A stretch of 5,539 nt of DNA, taken from NCBI GenBank assembly GCA_964445575.1, contig CAYULB010000091.1, positions 1 through 5,539 of the forward strand. Reading direction: 5' to 3'. This document shows, in pieces, positions 1-5,539 of this stretch. A program made the position numbers and the translations under genes. The notes below the pieces were generated by a model that saw only the letters and a list, made by a program, of their open reading frames with translations, did no database searches and was not told where the DNA came from. Each line of letters begins with the position of its first letter. The stretch's first letter is position 1. This DNA is from WJMT01 sp964445575. GTDB taxonomy: Bacteria > Acidobacteriota > Aminicenantia > Aminicenantales > Aminicenantaceae.

Positions 1-16
1 ACTCACCATTAACCAT

Positions 17-562
17 TTACTGCTTTTCGACCAGTTCCATGCCTATGTCCAGCGCTTTTTTATTCAGGGGAACCAGATGGTGATATCTTTCGGGAAGGGT
101 TTCTTTTAAAGCTGTGAATACAGAATCTTTTTTTATCACCTGACTTATTTTTACCAGAGCGCCCATAGCCACCATATTCATCACTTTGGTGTTTTTTAAT
201 TTCTCTGAAGCGATCTTAATGGCCGGCACCGCGTAGGCATGGATATCCTTCCGGGCAGGTCCTTTTTTAATGGTGCTGCTCTCCCAGATGAGAATGCCGT
301 CTTTTTTAACTTTGGGCTCGAATTTTTCCAAAGAAGGCTTGTTGAATACCACAGCAATATCAAATTCTGTATCAATGGGGGATGATATTTTTTCATCGCT
401 GATATTGACCATGCAGTTGGCTGTGCCGCCTCTCATCTCAGGCCCATAGGAAGGGAACCAGCTCACTTCTTTTCCTTCTTTCATAGCCGCATAAGCGACC
501 AGGGTTCCCATAGAAAGCACTCCTTGTCCTCCGAATCCGGCAAATACCATTTCCTTTAACAT
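17..562 (-). CDS. korC: 2-oxoacid:ferredoxin oxidoreductase, gamma subunit (KorC/VorC type)
   Basis: This is the gamma subunit of a CoA-dependent 2-oxoacid:ferredoxin oxidoreductase, a cytoplasmic complex that makes or uses acyl-CoA, CO2 and reduced ferredoxin. The 181-residue product has the usual length for the family. The glycine-rich motif GFGGQGVLSMG lies at residues 9-19 and the signature SYGPEMRGGTANC at 38-50; a conserved-looking NMVAMGAL segment follows near residue 130. In this family the gamma subunit is known to help bind CoA. The ATG at 562 is chosen because AGGAGGA sits 8 nt upstream and the protein then begins directly at the conserved beta strand. A longer in-frame TTG start at 634 would overlap korB by 68 bp and has no role. 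It is the last of the four kor genes, starting 4 nt after the korB stop. The substrate cannot be told from this subunit. Confidence 0.93.
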   Translation of the reverse strand: MLKEMVFAGFGGQGVLSMGTLVAYAAMKEGKEVSWFPSYGPEMRGGTANCMVNISDEKISSPIDTEFDIAVVFNKPSLEKFEPKVKKDGILIWESSTIKKGPARKDIHAYAVPAIKIASEKLKNTKVMNMVAMGALVKISQVIKKDSVFTALKETLPERYHHLVPLNKKALDIGMELVEKQ

Positions 563-566
563 CTGT

Positions 567-1328
567 CTATTCCTCCTTTTTCCCGGGCTTCTTAAACACT
601 TTGAGCGGATAATAGGGAAAGACTTTTTCTTCAAGCCATTTTAAAGATTCTTCAGGAGTCATTTTCCATCCTGAAGGGCAGTTGGACGCCACTTCAATAA
701 AAGTGGTCCCCAGTTTTTTTCCTTGGTATTCCAAAGCGTTTCGAAGAGCTTTTTTGGCTTTTCTGGCGTTGGCAGGAGTGTTGCAGCTCACTCTTTCCAC
801 ATAAGCCACTCGTTCGAATTGAGAGACAATCTCAGCCATTTTTAGAGGAAAGCCTATTTTCTCTGGATCTCTCCCGTAAGGAGAAGTGGTGGTCTTTTGT
901 CCTTCCAGGGTGGTGGGCGCCATCTGGCCTCCGGTCATGCCGTAGATGCCGTTGTTGATAAAAATAAAGGTAAAGTTTTCACCCCGGTTGCAGGCATGAA
1001 GGGTCTCAGCGGTTCCAATGGCAGCCAGGTCGCCGTCTCCCTGGTAAGAGAAAACGTATCTGTCGGGAAGCATTCGTTTGATTCCTGTGGCCACAGCTGC
1101 GGCTCTGCCGTGAGCTGCTTCCTGCATATCCACATCCATGTAGTCATAAGCAAAAACCGAACAACCTACCGGGCATACTCCCACTGTTTTTTCCTGGATG
1201 CCCATCTCTTGGACCACTTCCATGAGAAGCTTGTGGATGGTGGAGTGAAAGCAGCCGGGACAGTAATGCATTCTCTTATCAGTCAGGGTTTCAGGTATTT
1301 TATATGTGAGTTTATATCCTTTTTTCAT
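567..1328 (-). CDS. korB: 2-oxoacid:ferredoxin oxidoreductase, beta subunit, TPP-binding (KorB type)
   Basis: This is the catalytic thiamine-pyrophosphate subunit, 253 residues. CPGC at residues 23-26 opens the protein, CPVGCS is at 52-57 and a further cysteine at 217 (SNCPSGW). Cys23, Cys26, Cys56 and Cys217 match the pattern that ligates the proximal [4Fe-4S] cluster in this family. The TPP/Mg motif begins with GDGD at 97-100 and closes with NNGIYGMTGGQ at 125-135. AHGRAAAVATG at 72-82 is also typical. The ATG at 1328 is preceded by AAGGAG with a 7-nt spacer, and that site overlaps the korA stop (1333-1335), which points to translational coupling. The beta subunits of 2-oxoglutarate, pyruvate and branched-chain enzymes are closely alike, so the family is certain but the substrate is not. 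Confidence 0.95.
   Translation of the reverse strand: MKKGYKLTYKIPETLTDKRMHYCPGCFHSTIHKLLMEVVQEMGIQEKTVGVCPVGCSVFAYDYMDVDMQEAAHGRAAAVATGIKRMLPDRYVFSYQGDGDLAAIGTAETLHACNRGENFTFIFINNGIYGMTGGQMAPTTLEGQKTTTSPYGRDPEKIGFPLKMAEIVSQFERVAYVERVSCNTPANARKAKKALRNALEYQGKKLGTTFIEVASNCPSGWKMTPEESLKWLEEKVFPYYPLKVFKKPGKKEE
571..577 (-). promoter_or_regulatory. Ribosome binding site of korC
   Basis: AGGAGGA on the minus strand, 8 nt before the ATG at 562. It lies inside the 3' end of korB and fixes the korC start, ruling out the longer in-frame TTG at 634. Confidence 0.85.
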
Positions 1329-1332
1329 GACA

Positions 1333-2397
1333 TCACTCCTTTTTGCTTAACTTCTTGATGTGTTCGTAGACTTCATCTGGCTCCGGAACAATTCCTCCCA
1401 TGCGGCCGTAGAAATGAACTGGTTTTTTGCCGCACACGGCCAGCTTCACGTCTTCAACCATTTGGCCGGCATTCATCTCGACTGAGATAAAAAATTTAAT
1501 TTTCTTTTTGTCAGCCAGATTTGATAATTTATCCCAGGGGAAAGGCCACAGGGTTTGAGGTCTGAAAAGACCCACTTTCATGCCTTTCTCCCGGCCGATA
1601 TCCACGGATTTTCTGGTAACGCGGGAGGTGAGTCCAAAGGATACGATGATGATTTCTGCGTCTTCGGTTTGGTACTCTTCAAACCGGACTTCATTCTTTT
1701 TGATTTGATCATATTTTTTTTGGAGATGCTGGTTCTTTTTTTCCATATCCTCTGATTGGATGTAAAGGGAAGTCAGGATGTTGCGCTCTCTGTCTTTTGT
1801 TTTTCCAGTGGTGGTCCAGGGTTTATCAGGCTTGTATTCAATGGGGTCAGGAAGCTCCACTTTTTCCATCATTTGTCCGATGGCCCCGTCAGAAAGCATA
1901 ATCACAGGGGTTCTGTATTTGTCAGCCAGTTCAAATCCCAGGTACACAAAATCCACTGTCTCCTGGACAGAATTGGGTGCCAGCACTATAGGATGGTAGT
2001 CGCCGTGGCCCCCGCCTTTAGTGGACTGGAAGTAATCGCTCTGGCTGGGCTGAATCGTCCCCAGACCTGGTCCTCCGCGCACCACATTGCAGAAAAGGCA
2101 CGGGATCTCAGCACTAGCAATGTAAGAGATCCCTTCCTGCATTAAAGAGAATCCTGGAGAAGATGTGGTGGTCAGGACACGGCCTCCAGCTCCTCCTGCT
2201 CCGTACATCATATTGACTGCAGCCACTTCGCTTTCTGCCTGAAGCAGAACATAATCATGTTTCGGTTCCTGCTGGGCCAGATATTCTATCACTTCTGACT
2301 GAGGTGTTATCGGATACCCAAAATAGCCCTGAAGACCAGCCCGGATAGCGGCTTCTCCCAGGGCTTCATTACCTTTCATAAGTCTGAGTTCACCCAT
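1333..2397 (-). CDS. korA: 2-oxoacid:ferredoxin oxidoreductase, alpha subunit (KorA/VorB family)
   Basis: This is the alpha subunit that carries the pyrimidine-binding and transketolase C-terminal-like domains; 354 residues is typical of the VorB-like branch. Visible motifs in order are MKGNEA (7-12), YPITPQSE (28-35), QAESEVAA (53-60), TTTSSPGFSLMQEG (76-89) and RGGPGLGTIQPSQSDY (107-122). A charged, probably helical linker follows at about 205-245 before the C-terminal domain with LFRPQTLWPFP. The MKGNEA opening and the linker resemble proteins annotated as 3-methyl-2-oxobutanoate dehydrogenase VorB more than classical KorA, so a branched-chain or broad 2-oxoacid substrate is possible; the neighbouring fumarase gene argues for 2-oxoglutarate. 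The ATG at 2397 overlaps the end of korD by 8 bp (ATGGGTGA). AGGAGG lies only 4 nt upstream, which is short, so an internal ATG at 2379 remains a weak alternative. Confidence 0.93.
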   Translation of the reverse strand: MGELRLMKGNEALGEAAIRAGLQGYFGYPITPQSEVIEYLAQQEPKHDYVLLQAESEVAAVNMMYGAGGAGGRVLTTTSSPGFSLMQEGISYIASAEIPCLFCNVVRGGPGLGTIQPSQSDYFQSTKGGGHGDYHPIVLAPNSVQETVDFVYLGFELADKYRTPVIMLSDGAIGQMMEKVELPDPIEYKPDKPWTTTGKTKDRERNILTSLYIQSEDMEKKNQHLQKKYDQIKKNEVRFEEYQTEDAEIIIVSFGLTSRVTRKSVDIGREKGMKVGLFRPQTLWPFPWDKLSNLADKKKIKFFISVEMNAGQMVEDVKLAVCGKKPVHFYGRMGGIVPEPDEVYEHIKKLSKKE

Positions 2398-2641
2398 TTT
2401 TCCTCCTCTGCTTTGATGGGTCTTCTTTTCTATAAACAGTGATGGCTCCGTCCGGGCATATGACCGAACAGTTCATGCAGGCGATGCAGTCCTTTTCTTT
2501 TTCAAGGTAAGCGTAATGAAGACCATAACTGTTGGTATCAGATGTGTTTAAGGCCAGACAGTCCGTGGGGCAGCTGGGGACACAGAGATTGCATCCTTTA
2601 CATCTTTCCGTATCGATTTCAACATAACCTTTAGCAGGCAT
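2390..2641 (-). CDS. korD: 2-oxoacid:ferredoxin oxidoreductase, delta subunit, 2x[4Fe-4S] ferredoxin (KorD type)
   Basis: This is the small ferredoxin-like subunit that passes electrons between the catalytic core and free ferredoxin. It has 83 residues and two complete [4Fe-4S] motifs: C14-x2-C17-x2-C20-x3-C24-Pro and C52-x2-C55-x2-C58-x3-C62-Pro. An extra cysteine at 28 lies outside both motifs. The C-terminus is short and basic (KQRRKNG). The ATG at 2641 has GGAGG 5 nt upstream; a TTG at 2653 in the same frame overlaps that ribosome site and is rejected. It is the first gene of the kor group, and its end overlaps the korA start. The 151-bp gap to the fumarase gene holds a Fur-box-like sequence, which may place this iron-rich complex under iron control. 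A free ferredoxin is unlikely given the tight kor context. Confidence 0.94.
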   Translation of the reverse strand: MPAKGYVEIDTERCKGCNLCVPSCPTDCLALNTSDTNSYGLHYAYLEKEKDCIACMNCSVICPDGAITVYRKEDPSKQRRKNG

Positions 2642-2646
2642 ATTGT

Positions 2647-2651
2647 CCTCC
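2647..2651 (-). promoter_or_regulatory. Ribosome binding site of korD
   Basis: GGAGG on the minus strand, 5 nt before the ATG at 2641. The alternative TTG at 2653 overlaps this site, so the ATG is the better start. Confidence 0.8.
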
Positions 2652-2672
2652 AAACATAATATTGAGTTTAAT

Positions 2673-2691
2673 GATAATGATAAAAATTTTA
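2673..2691. promoter_or_regulatory. Candidate Fur box upstream of korD
   Basis: The plus strand reads GATAATGATAAAAATTTTA, which matches 15 of 19 positions of the classical Fur consensus GATAATGATAATCATTATC, with the first 11 positions identical. It ends 32 nt before the korD start, in the gap between the fumarase and kor genes. Both flanking products are iron-sulfur proteins, so iron-dependent control makes sense. The region is AT-rich, the right half-site is poor, and no convincing -35/-10 pair is visible next to it, so this is a candidate only. Confidence 0.35.
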
Positions 2692-2792
2692 AGGAAACAG
2701 CAGGAAATCAAAAGCTGCTTGCTCCCGGCTGTTCTCTGTTTTACACCCATTTATTTTGTGATTTCCAGTCACTCTGGAGTTGAATTCCCCAT

Positions 2793-3650
2793 TCACAGCT
2801 CAAAGGAAATCACTCTGTGGGAATGGCACTGAACATTGACCGCGGCTGGCATCGAAGCAATGTGACAGGGGAATGCTTCCACATGAACAGCAAGAGAAGT
2901 GATTCTTCCTCCCATTCCTTGGGGACCGATTCCCAGATCATTGATTTTTTTGAGCAGTCTTTTTTCCATGTCTGCATAGAATGGGTCTGGATTGTGAGAA
3001 CCAAGAGGTTTTCTCAGCAGAGCTTTTTTTGCCAGAAGGGCTGAGTATTCGAAGTTTCCTCCCAGGCCCACTCCGACGATGGTGGGAGGACAGGGATTGG
3101 AGCCCCCCTGTTCTATGGTTTCCACCACAAAATCTTCGATTCCTTCTTTGCCTGCGGCCGGGGCAAACATTCTCACCTGGCTCATGTTCTCTGCACCTCC
3201 GCCTTTGGCCACAAACTGGACTTTGAAATGTTCACCTTTATCCAGTTCCCAATGAATAAACACAGGCGTGTTGTTGCCGGTGTTTTTTCTGCGGATGGGG
3301 TCAGCCACCACTGATTTTCTCAAGTATCCTTCTTCATATCCTTGGATGGTGCCTTGGGTAAAAGCATCGCGCAGGCTTTCCAGCCCGTCATCTCTATTGA
3401 AACGAACGTCTTCACCCAGTTCCACAAAAAATACAGCCAGCCCTGTGTCCTGACAGAGACCTAACTTTTCTTGTTTGGCGATCTCAGTATTTTGTTTGAT
3501 TTGCTCAAACACTGCTTTTCCAGCAGGGGATTCTTCCTGTTCTTCCATCTTCTTAATCACGTCCATCACATCCTTCTCAAGCTCAAAATTAGCTTTCTGA
3601 ACAATGTCTTTGACCTTGTCTCTTATCTCAGACAGATTAATGGTTTTCAT
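2793..3650 (-). CDS. fumA: Class I [4Fe-4S] fumarate hydratase, alpha subunit
   Basis: The 285-residue protein matches the alpha (N-terminal) part of two-subunit class I fumarases, which reversibly hydrate fumarate to malate with an oxygen-labile [4Fe-4S] cluster. Three cysteines sit in the expected cluster contexts: Cys66 in GLCQDTG (64-70), Cys187 in SNPCPP (184-189) and Cys275 in NVQCHSHR (272-279). Other family motifs are DPIRRKNTGNNTP (117-129), KGGGAENMS (149-157) and VGVGLGGNFE (192-201). It ends right after the third cysteine motif, as separate alpha subunits do, so it is complete and not a truncated fusion. The ATG at 3650 has AGGAGG 6 nt upstream; an in-frame TTG at 3668 lies ahead of and next to that site and is rejected. 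No beta subunit, which the enzyme needs, is present in the window. L-tartrate dehydratase alpha is a related alternative. Confidence 0.92.
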   Translation of the reverse strand: MKTINLSEIRDKVKDIVQKANFELEKDVMDVIKKMEEQEESPAGKAVFEQIKQNTEIAKQEKLGLCQDTGLAVFFVELGEDVRFNRDDGLESLRDAFTQGTIQGYEEGYLRKSVVADPIRRKNTGNNTPVFIHWELDKGEHFKVQFVAKGGGAENMSQVRMFAPAAGKEGIEDFVVETIEQGGSNPCPPTIVGVGLGGNFEYSALLAKKALLRKPLGSHNPDPFYADMEKRLLKKINDLGIGPQGMGGRITSLAVHVEAFPCHIASMPAAVNVQCHSHRVISFEL

Positions 3651-3656
3651 ATAATA

Positions 3657-3662
3657 CCTCCT
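3657..3662 (-). promoter_or_regulatory. Ribosome binding site of the fumarase alpha gene
   Basis: AGGAGG on the minus strand, 6 nt before the ATG at 3650. It decides the start against the in-frame TTG at 3668, which precedes it directly. Confidence 0.85.
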
Positions 3663-3809
3663 GGTCAAATATTATATTATAAATATTTATATTGTTAATT
3701 ATGTTAACTATATAACTGTTTGCGCCTGCATTCTTTATGGTAGAGCTTTGACTGGTGTTAATTGCTTTGTTGTCATTAATTTTACTTAAGTCTTTCGGCA
3801 TGAAATATC

Positions 3810-3838
3810 AGTTTATGACTCTACAAAAAACCTGTCAA
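3810..3838 (-). promoter_or_regulatory. Sigma-70-type promoter for the fumarase alpha gene
   Basis: On the minus strand the perfect -35 hexamer TTGACA (3833-3838) is followed by a 17-nt spacer and the -10 hexamer TAAACT (3810-3815). Transcription would start near 3803, giving a leader of about 150 nt before the ATG at 3650. A second AT-rich pair closer to the gene (TTAACA-16-TATAAT) would start transcription at or inside the ribosome site and is less likely to be used. Confidence 0.6.
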
Positions 3839-3906
3839 GTAAAAACCAGAATACAGAAACAAGCAGAATATTGATAGGGCTGCTCTTTTCTCTTATTTTA
3901 TATCTT

Positions 3907-5331
3907 TTATATCTTCAGATTCAGGGCCATGAGCTTCATTTCAGTCATCTCCTCAATGGCGTACTTCACACCCTCTCTTCCAAATCCGCTCTCTTTGATC
4001 CCTCCGTACGGCATGTGGTCGATCCGAAAAGTGGGGATGTCATTGACAATCACTCCGCCCACATCCAGCACTTCATAAGCCCGGAACGCTTTGTTCAAGT
4101 CACTGGTAAACACGCCGGCCTGAAGCCCGTAGATGGAATTATTGACTTCCTTCAGCGCTTCCTCAAATTCTTTATACCTGTAGACCACAGCCACCGGCGC
4201 AAACGCCTCCAGCCACGAAATTCTTAAACCCGGCCTGCATTCTGTGATGACCGTGGGCTCAAACATGGCGCCGTCTCTTTTTCCTCCGCATACAATGCGG
4301 GCTCCGCTGTTTAGAGCTTCTTCCAGCCATTCTTCAGTCTGTGCAGCCGCCTCCGCATTGATCATGGGTCCCACATCTGTACTCTCTTTCATGGGGTCTC
4401 CCATTTTCAAATTTTTCACCGAATCTATAAAATCCGACATAAACCTCTCATATATCTTTTCATGCAAATAAATCCTTTGAATGGAGATGCAGATCTGCCC
4501 GGAATAAGCATAAGCGCCCAATACAGTGCGCGGCAGCGCAAAATCCAGATTCGCATCCGGCTCGATCACCACCGCTGCATTGCCGCCCAGCTCTAAGGTC
4601 ACGATCTTCTTGTGCGCCCGCTTCTTAAGCTCCCATCCGATATCCGGACTTCCAGTGAAGGTAATCATTTTGACTTTTTTGTCTTCAATCAAGGCATCGG
4701 CAGCCTTATAGCTGCAGGGGACGGCGTTGAAACCCCCTTTTGGATAAGCCGTATTGTTTATGATATCAGCCAGGATCATATCTGTAATCGAGACCTGGCT
4801 GGCTGGTCGTGACACAAAGCTGTTTCCCGAAGCCAAAGCCGGCGCCACTTTATGAGCCACCAAATTCAAAGGAAAATTAAACGGAGTGATGCCTGCAATC
4901 ACCCCAATGGGAAAACGCCTCACAAATCCCCAGCGCTTTTCAGTCTGGGGAATCAGATCAAGCGGAATGATCTCTCCCTCTATCCTCTTGGCTTCTTCTG
5001 CAGCGATTTTAAAGGTATTCACAGCCCGCGAAACTTCTACCCGGGATGACTTTATGGGCTTTCCAGCACCCAGAGCGATGGACTCAGCCAGCTCTTTTTG
5101 CCGCTTTTCTATTTCGCTGGAAATTTTCTCAAGCACTTCAGCCCTCTCTCCGCTGGATAGTTCTTTGGTTTTTTCAAAGGCTTTGTGAGCCGTCTCAACT
5201 GCATTTTCTACCTGGGATTTATCCGCGAAATGGACTTTAGCCACTGCTTTTCCGTCATAGGGAGATTTGATCTCCCTTGTCTCAGCTCCCTTTTTCCATT
5301 CTCCGTTTATCAGCAGTTTATATTCTTTCAT
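3907..5331 (-). CDS. NAD(P)-dependent aldehyde dehydrogenase (ALDH superfamily)
   Basis: The 474-residue protein is a full-length cytosolic aldehyde dehydrogenase that oxidises an aldehyde to a carboxylate with NAD(P)+. The cofactor and catalytic residues appear in order: Asn152 in TPFNFPLN (149-156), GSPDIG (227-232), the general base Glu247 in LELGGN (246-251), the nucleophile Cys281 in GQICISIQR (278-286), Glu375 in EAFAPV (375-380), and GGIKESGFGREG (443-454). The usual cofactor-contacting Lys is replaced by Arg175 (VSRPASQ, 173-179). The CISIQRIYLH and NDIPTFRIDHMPYGG stretches resemble the poorly characterised ALDH21/y4uC-like group, from memory. The ATG at 5331 has AGGAGG 9 nt upstream. 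The substrate is unknown; a semialdehyde is one inference from the downstream TCA-type genes. It has its own promoter and is separated from the fumarase gene by 256 bp. Confidence 0.93.
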   Translation of the reverse strand: MKEYKLLINGEWKKGAETREIKSPYDGKAVAKVHFADKSQVENAVETAHKAFEKTKELSSGERAEVLEKISSEIEKRQKELAESIALGAGKPIKSSRVEVSRAVNTFKIAAEEAKRIEGEIIPLDLIPQTEKRWGFVRRFPIGVIAGITPFNFPLNLVAHKVAPALASGNSFVSRPASQVSITDMILADIINNTAYPKGGFNAVPCSYKAADALIEDKKVKMITFTGSPDIGWELKKRAHKKIVTLELGGNAAVVIEPDANLDFALPRTVLGAYAYSGQICISIQRIYLHEKIYERFMSDFIDSVKNLKMGDPMKESTDVGPMINAEAAAQTEEWLEEALNSGARIVCGGKRDGAMFEPTVITECRPGLRISWLEAFAPVAVVYRYKEFEEALKEVNNSIYGLQAGVFTSDLNKAFRAYEVLDVGGVIVNDIPTFRIDHMPYGGIKESGFGREGVKYAIEEMTEMKLMALNLKI

Positions 5332-5364
5332 TTTCTTTTCCCTCCTTAATATCCTTGATCCTTA

Positions 5365-5435
5365 ACCCTCTTTACCGGTCTCTTCCAGCCGAACCCCTTT
5401 ATCCACCCTCTATCCACTGCCTTCCAGCCGATCCC
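5365..5435. repeat. Imperfect direct repeat in the aldehyde dehydrogenase leader
   Basis: Two copies of about 31-32 bp are spaced 39-40 bp apart. The core CTTCCAGCCGAnCCC occurs at 5382-5396 and 5421-5435 (14 of 15 identical), and ACCCTCT occurs at 5365-5371 and 5405-5411. On the transcribed strand the core reads GGGnTCGGCTGGAAG. The repeat lies between the predicted promoter and the ribosome site of the gene. It could be a duplicated regulator or RNA-binding site, or a simple local duplication; nothing in the sequence identifies a binding factor. Confidence 0.6.
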
Positions 5436-5484
5436 AATTCAGTCCCGAAAGTATCCTGACAGTTGATAAGAATCGATAATAAAA

Positions 5485-5512
5485 AGTATAATGCTTCCAA
5501 AGAAAAGTTCAA
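5485..5512 (-). promoter_or_regulatory. Sigma-70-type promoter for the aldehyde dehydrogenase gene
   Basis: On the minus strand TTGAAC (5507-5512) is separated by 16 nt from TATACT (5485-5490). Both are close to consensus. The predicted start near 5478 would give a leader of about 145 nt that contains the direct repeat at 5365-5435. No gene was seen between this site and the window edge. Confidence 0.5.
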
Positions 5513-5539
5513 ACAAAAAGATGTGCCCGCAAAAAACAG

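Noticed and set aside
1..16. Possible start of another gene after korC (minus-strand ATG at 16, or at 9)
   Set aside because: Only a few codons are visible and there is no clear ribosome site, so a gene cannot be claimed from this window.
897..1358. A 153-codon plus-strand open frame
   Set aside because: It lies antisense across korB, whose protein is conserved with all family motifs. The plus-strand product resembles nothing known to me and has no good ribosome site.
2696..2733. Inverted repeat AACAGC/GCTGTT (with a nested AGCAG/CTGCT pair) as a terminator or attenuator between the fumarase and kor genes
   Set aside because: The stems are only 5-6 bp, the outer loop is 26 nt, and no T-run follows directly, so intrinsic termination is not supported.
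2631..2750. A 39-codon minus-strand frame from an ATG at 2750 that overlaps the korD start
   Set aside because: It has no ribosome site at a usable distance, no matched promoter, and a composition typical of translated AT-rich intergenic DNA.
3678..3691. Perfect 14-bp palindrome TATAAATATTTATA and a PerR-like TTATAAT half-site upstream of the fumarase gene
   Set aside because: The surrounding stretch is almost pure A/T, where such palindromes are common; the second PerR half-site does not match.
3862..3884. Possible terminator hairpin after the aldehyde dehydrogenase gene (AGCAG/CTGCT)
   Set aside because: The stem is 5 bp with a 13-nt loop, and it is followed by a mixed sequence with no proper T-run.
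5463..5490. A second Fur-like GATAA-rich sequence near the aldehyde dehydrogenase promoter
   Set aside because: Alignment to the 19-bp consensus gives only about 10 matches, which is expected by chance in this base composition.

Overview
The window carries six genes, all on the minus strand, so transcription runs from high to low coordinates. They encode an aldehyde dehydrogenase (3907-5331), the alpha subunit of a class I [4Fe-4S] fumarase (2793-3650), and a complete four-gene 2-oxoacid:ferredoxin oxidoreductase in the order delta-alpha-beta-gamma (korD-korA-korB-korC, 17-2641). No RNA gene, mobile element, CRISPR array or plus-strand gene could be supported.

The organism is most likely a strict anaerobe. 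The evidence is a CoA-dependent ferredoxin-linked oxidoreductase, an oxygen-sensitive class I fumarase and a dicluster ferredoxin-type subunit. The near-consensus AGGAGG-type ribosome sites before nearly every gene, moderate GC and lysine-rich proteins fit a clostridial-type Firmicute. An anaerobic Desulfobacterota-like lineage cannot be excluded from this sequence alone.

Layout: 5332-5539 is a non-coding leader with a sigma-70-type promoter (5485-5512) and an imperfect direct repeat (about 5365-5435) ahead of the aldehyde dehydrogenase. The 256-bp gap at 3651-3906 holds a good promoter for the fumarase gene (TTGACA-17-TAAACT), then an AT-rich leader crossed by a 54-codon open frame. The 151-bp gap at 2642-2792 has no clear terminator or promoter, but contains a 15/19 match to the classical Fur box just before korD. 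The four kor genes are tightly packed (8-bp overlap, then two 4-nt gaps), almost certainly one transcript, possibly continuing from the fumarase gene.

Function: the Kor/Vor complex interconverts a 2-oxoacid plus CoA with an acyl-CoA, CO2 and reduced ferredoxin. Fumarase interconverts fumarate and malate. Together they suggest a partial oxidative or reductive TCA module, although the alpha subunit looks more like the branched-chain (VorB) type than classical KorA, so the substrate is open. The dehydrogenase may feed an oxidised aldehyde (for example a semialdehyde) into the same pool, but that is inference. This is mostly ordinary central metabolism. The points worth a second look are the fumarase alpha subunit without an adjacent beta subunit, the Fur-like site, the Lys-to-Arg change in the aldehyde dehydrogenase cofactor motif, the leader repeat, and the near-leaderless small frame before the fumarase gene.
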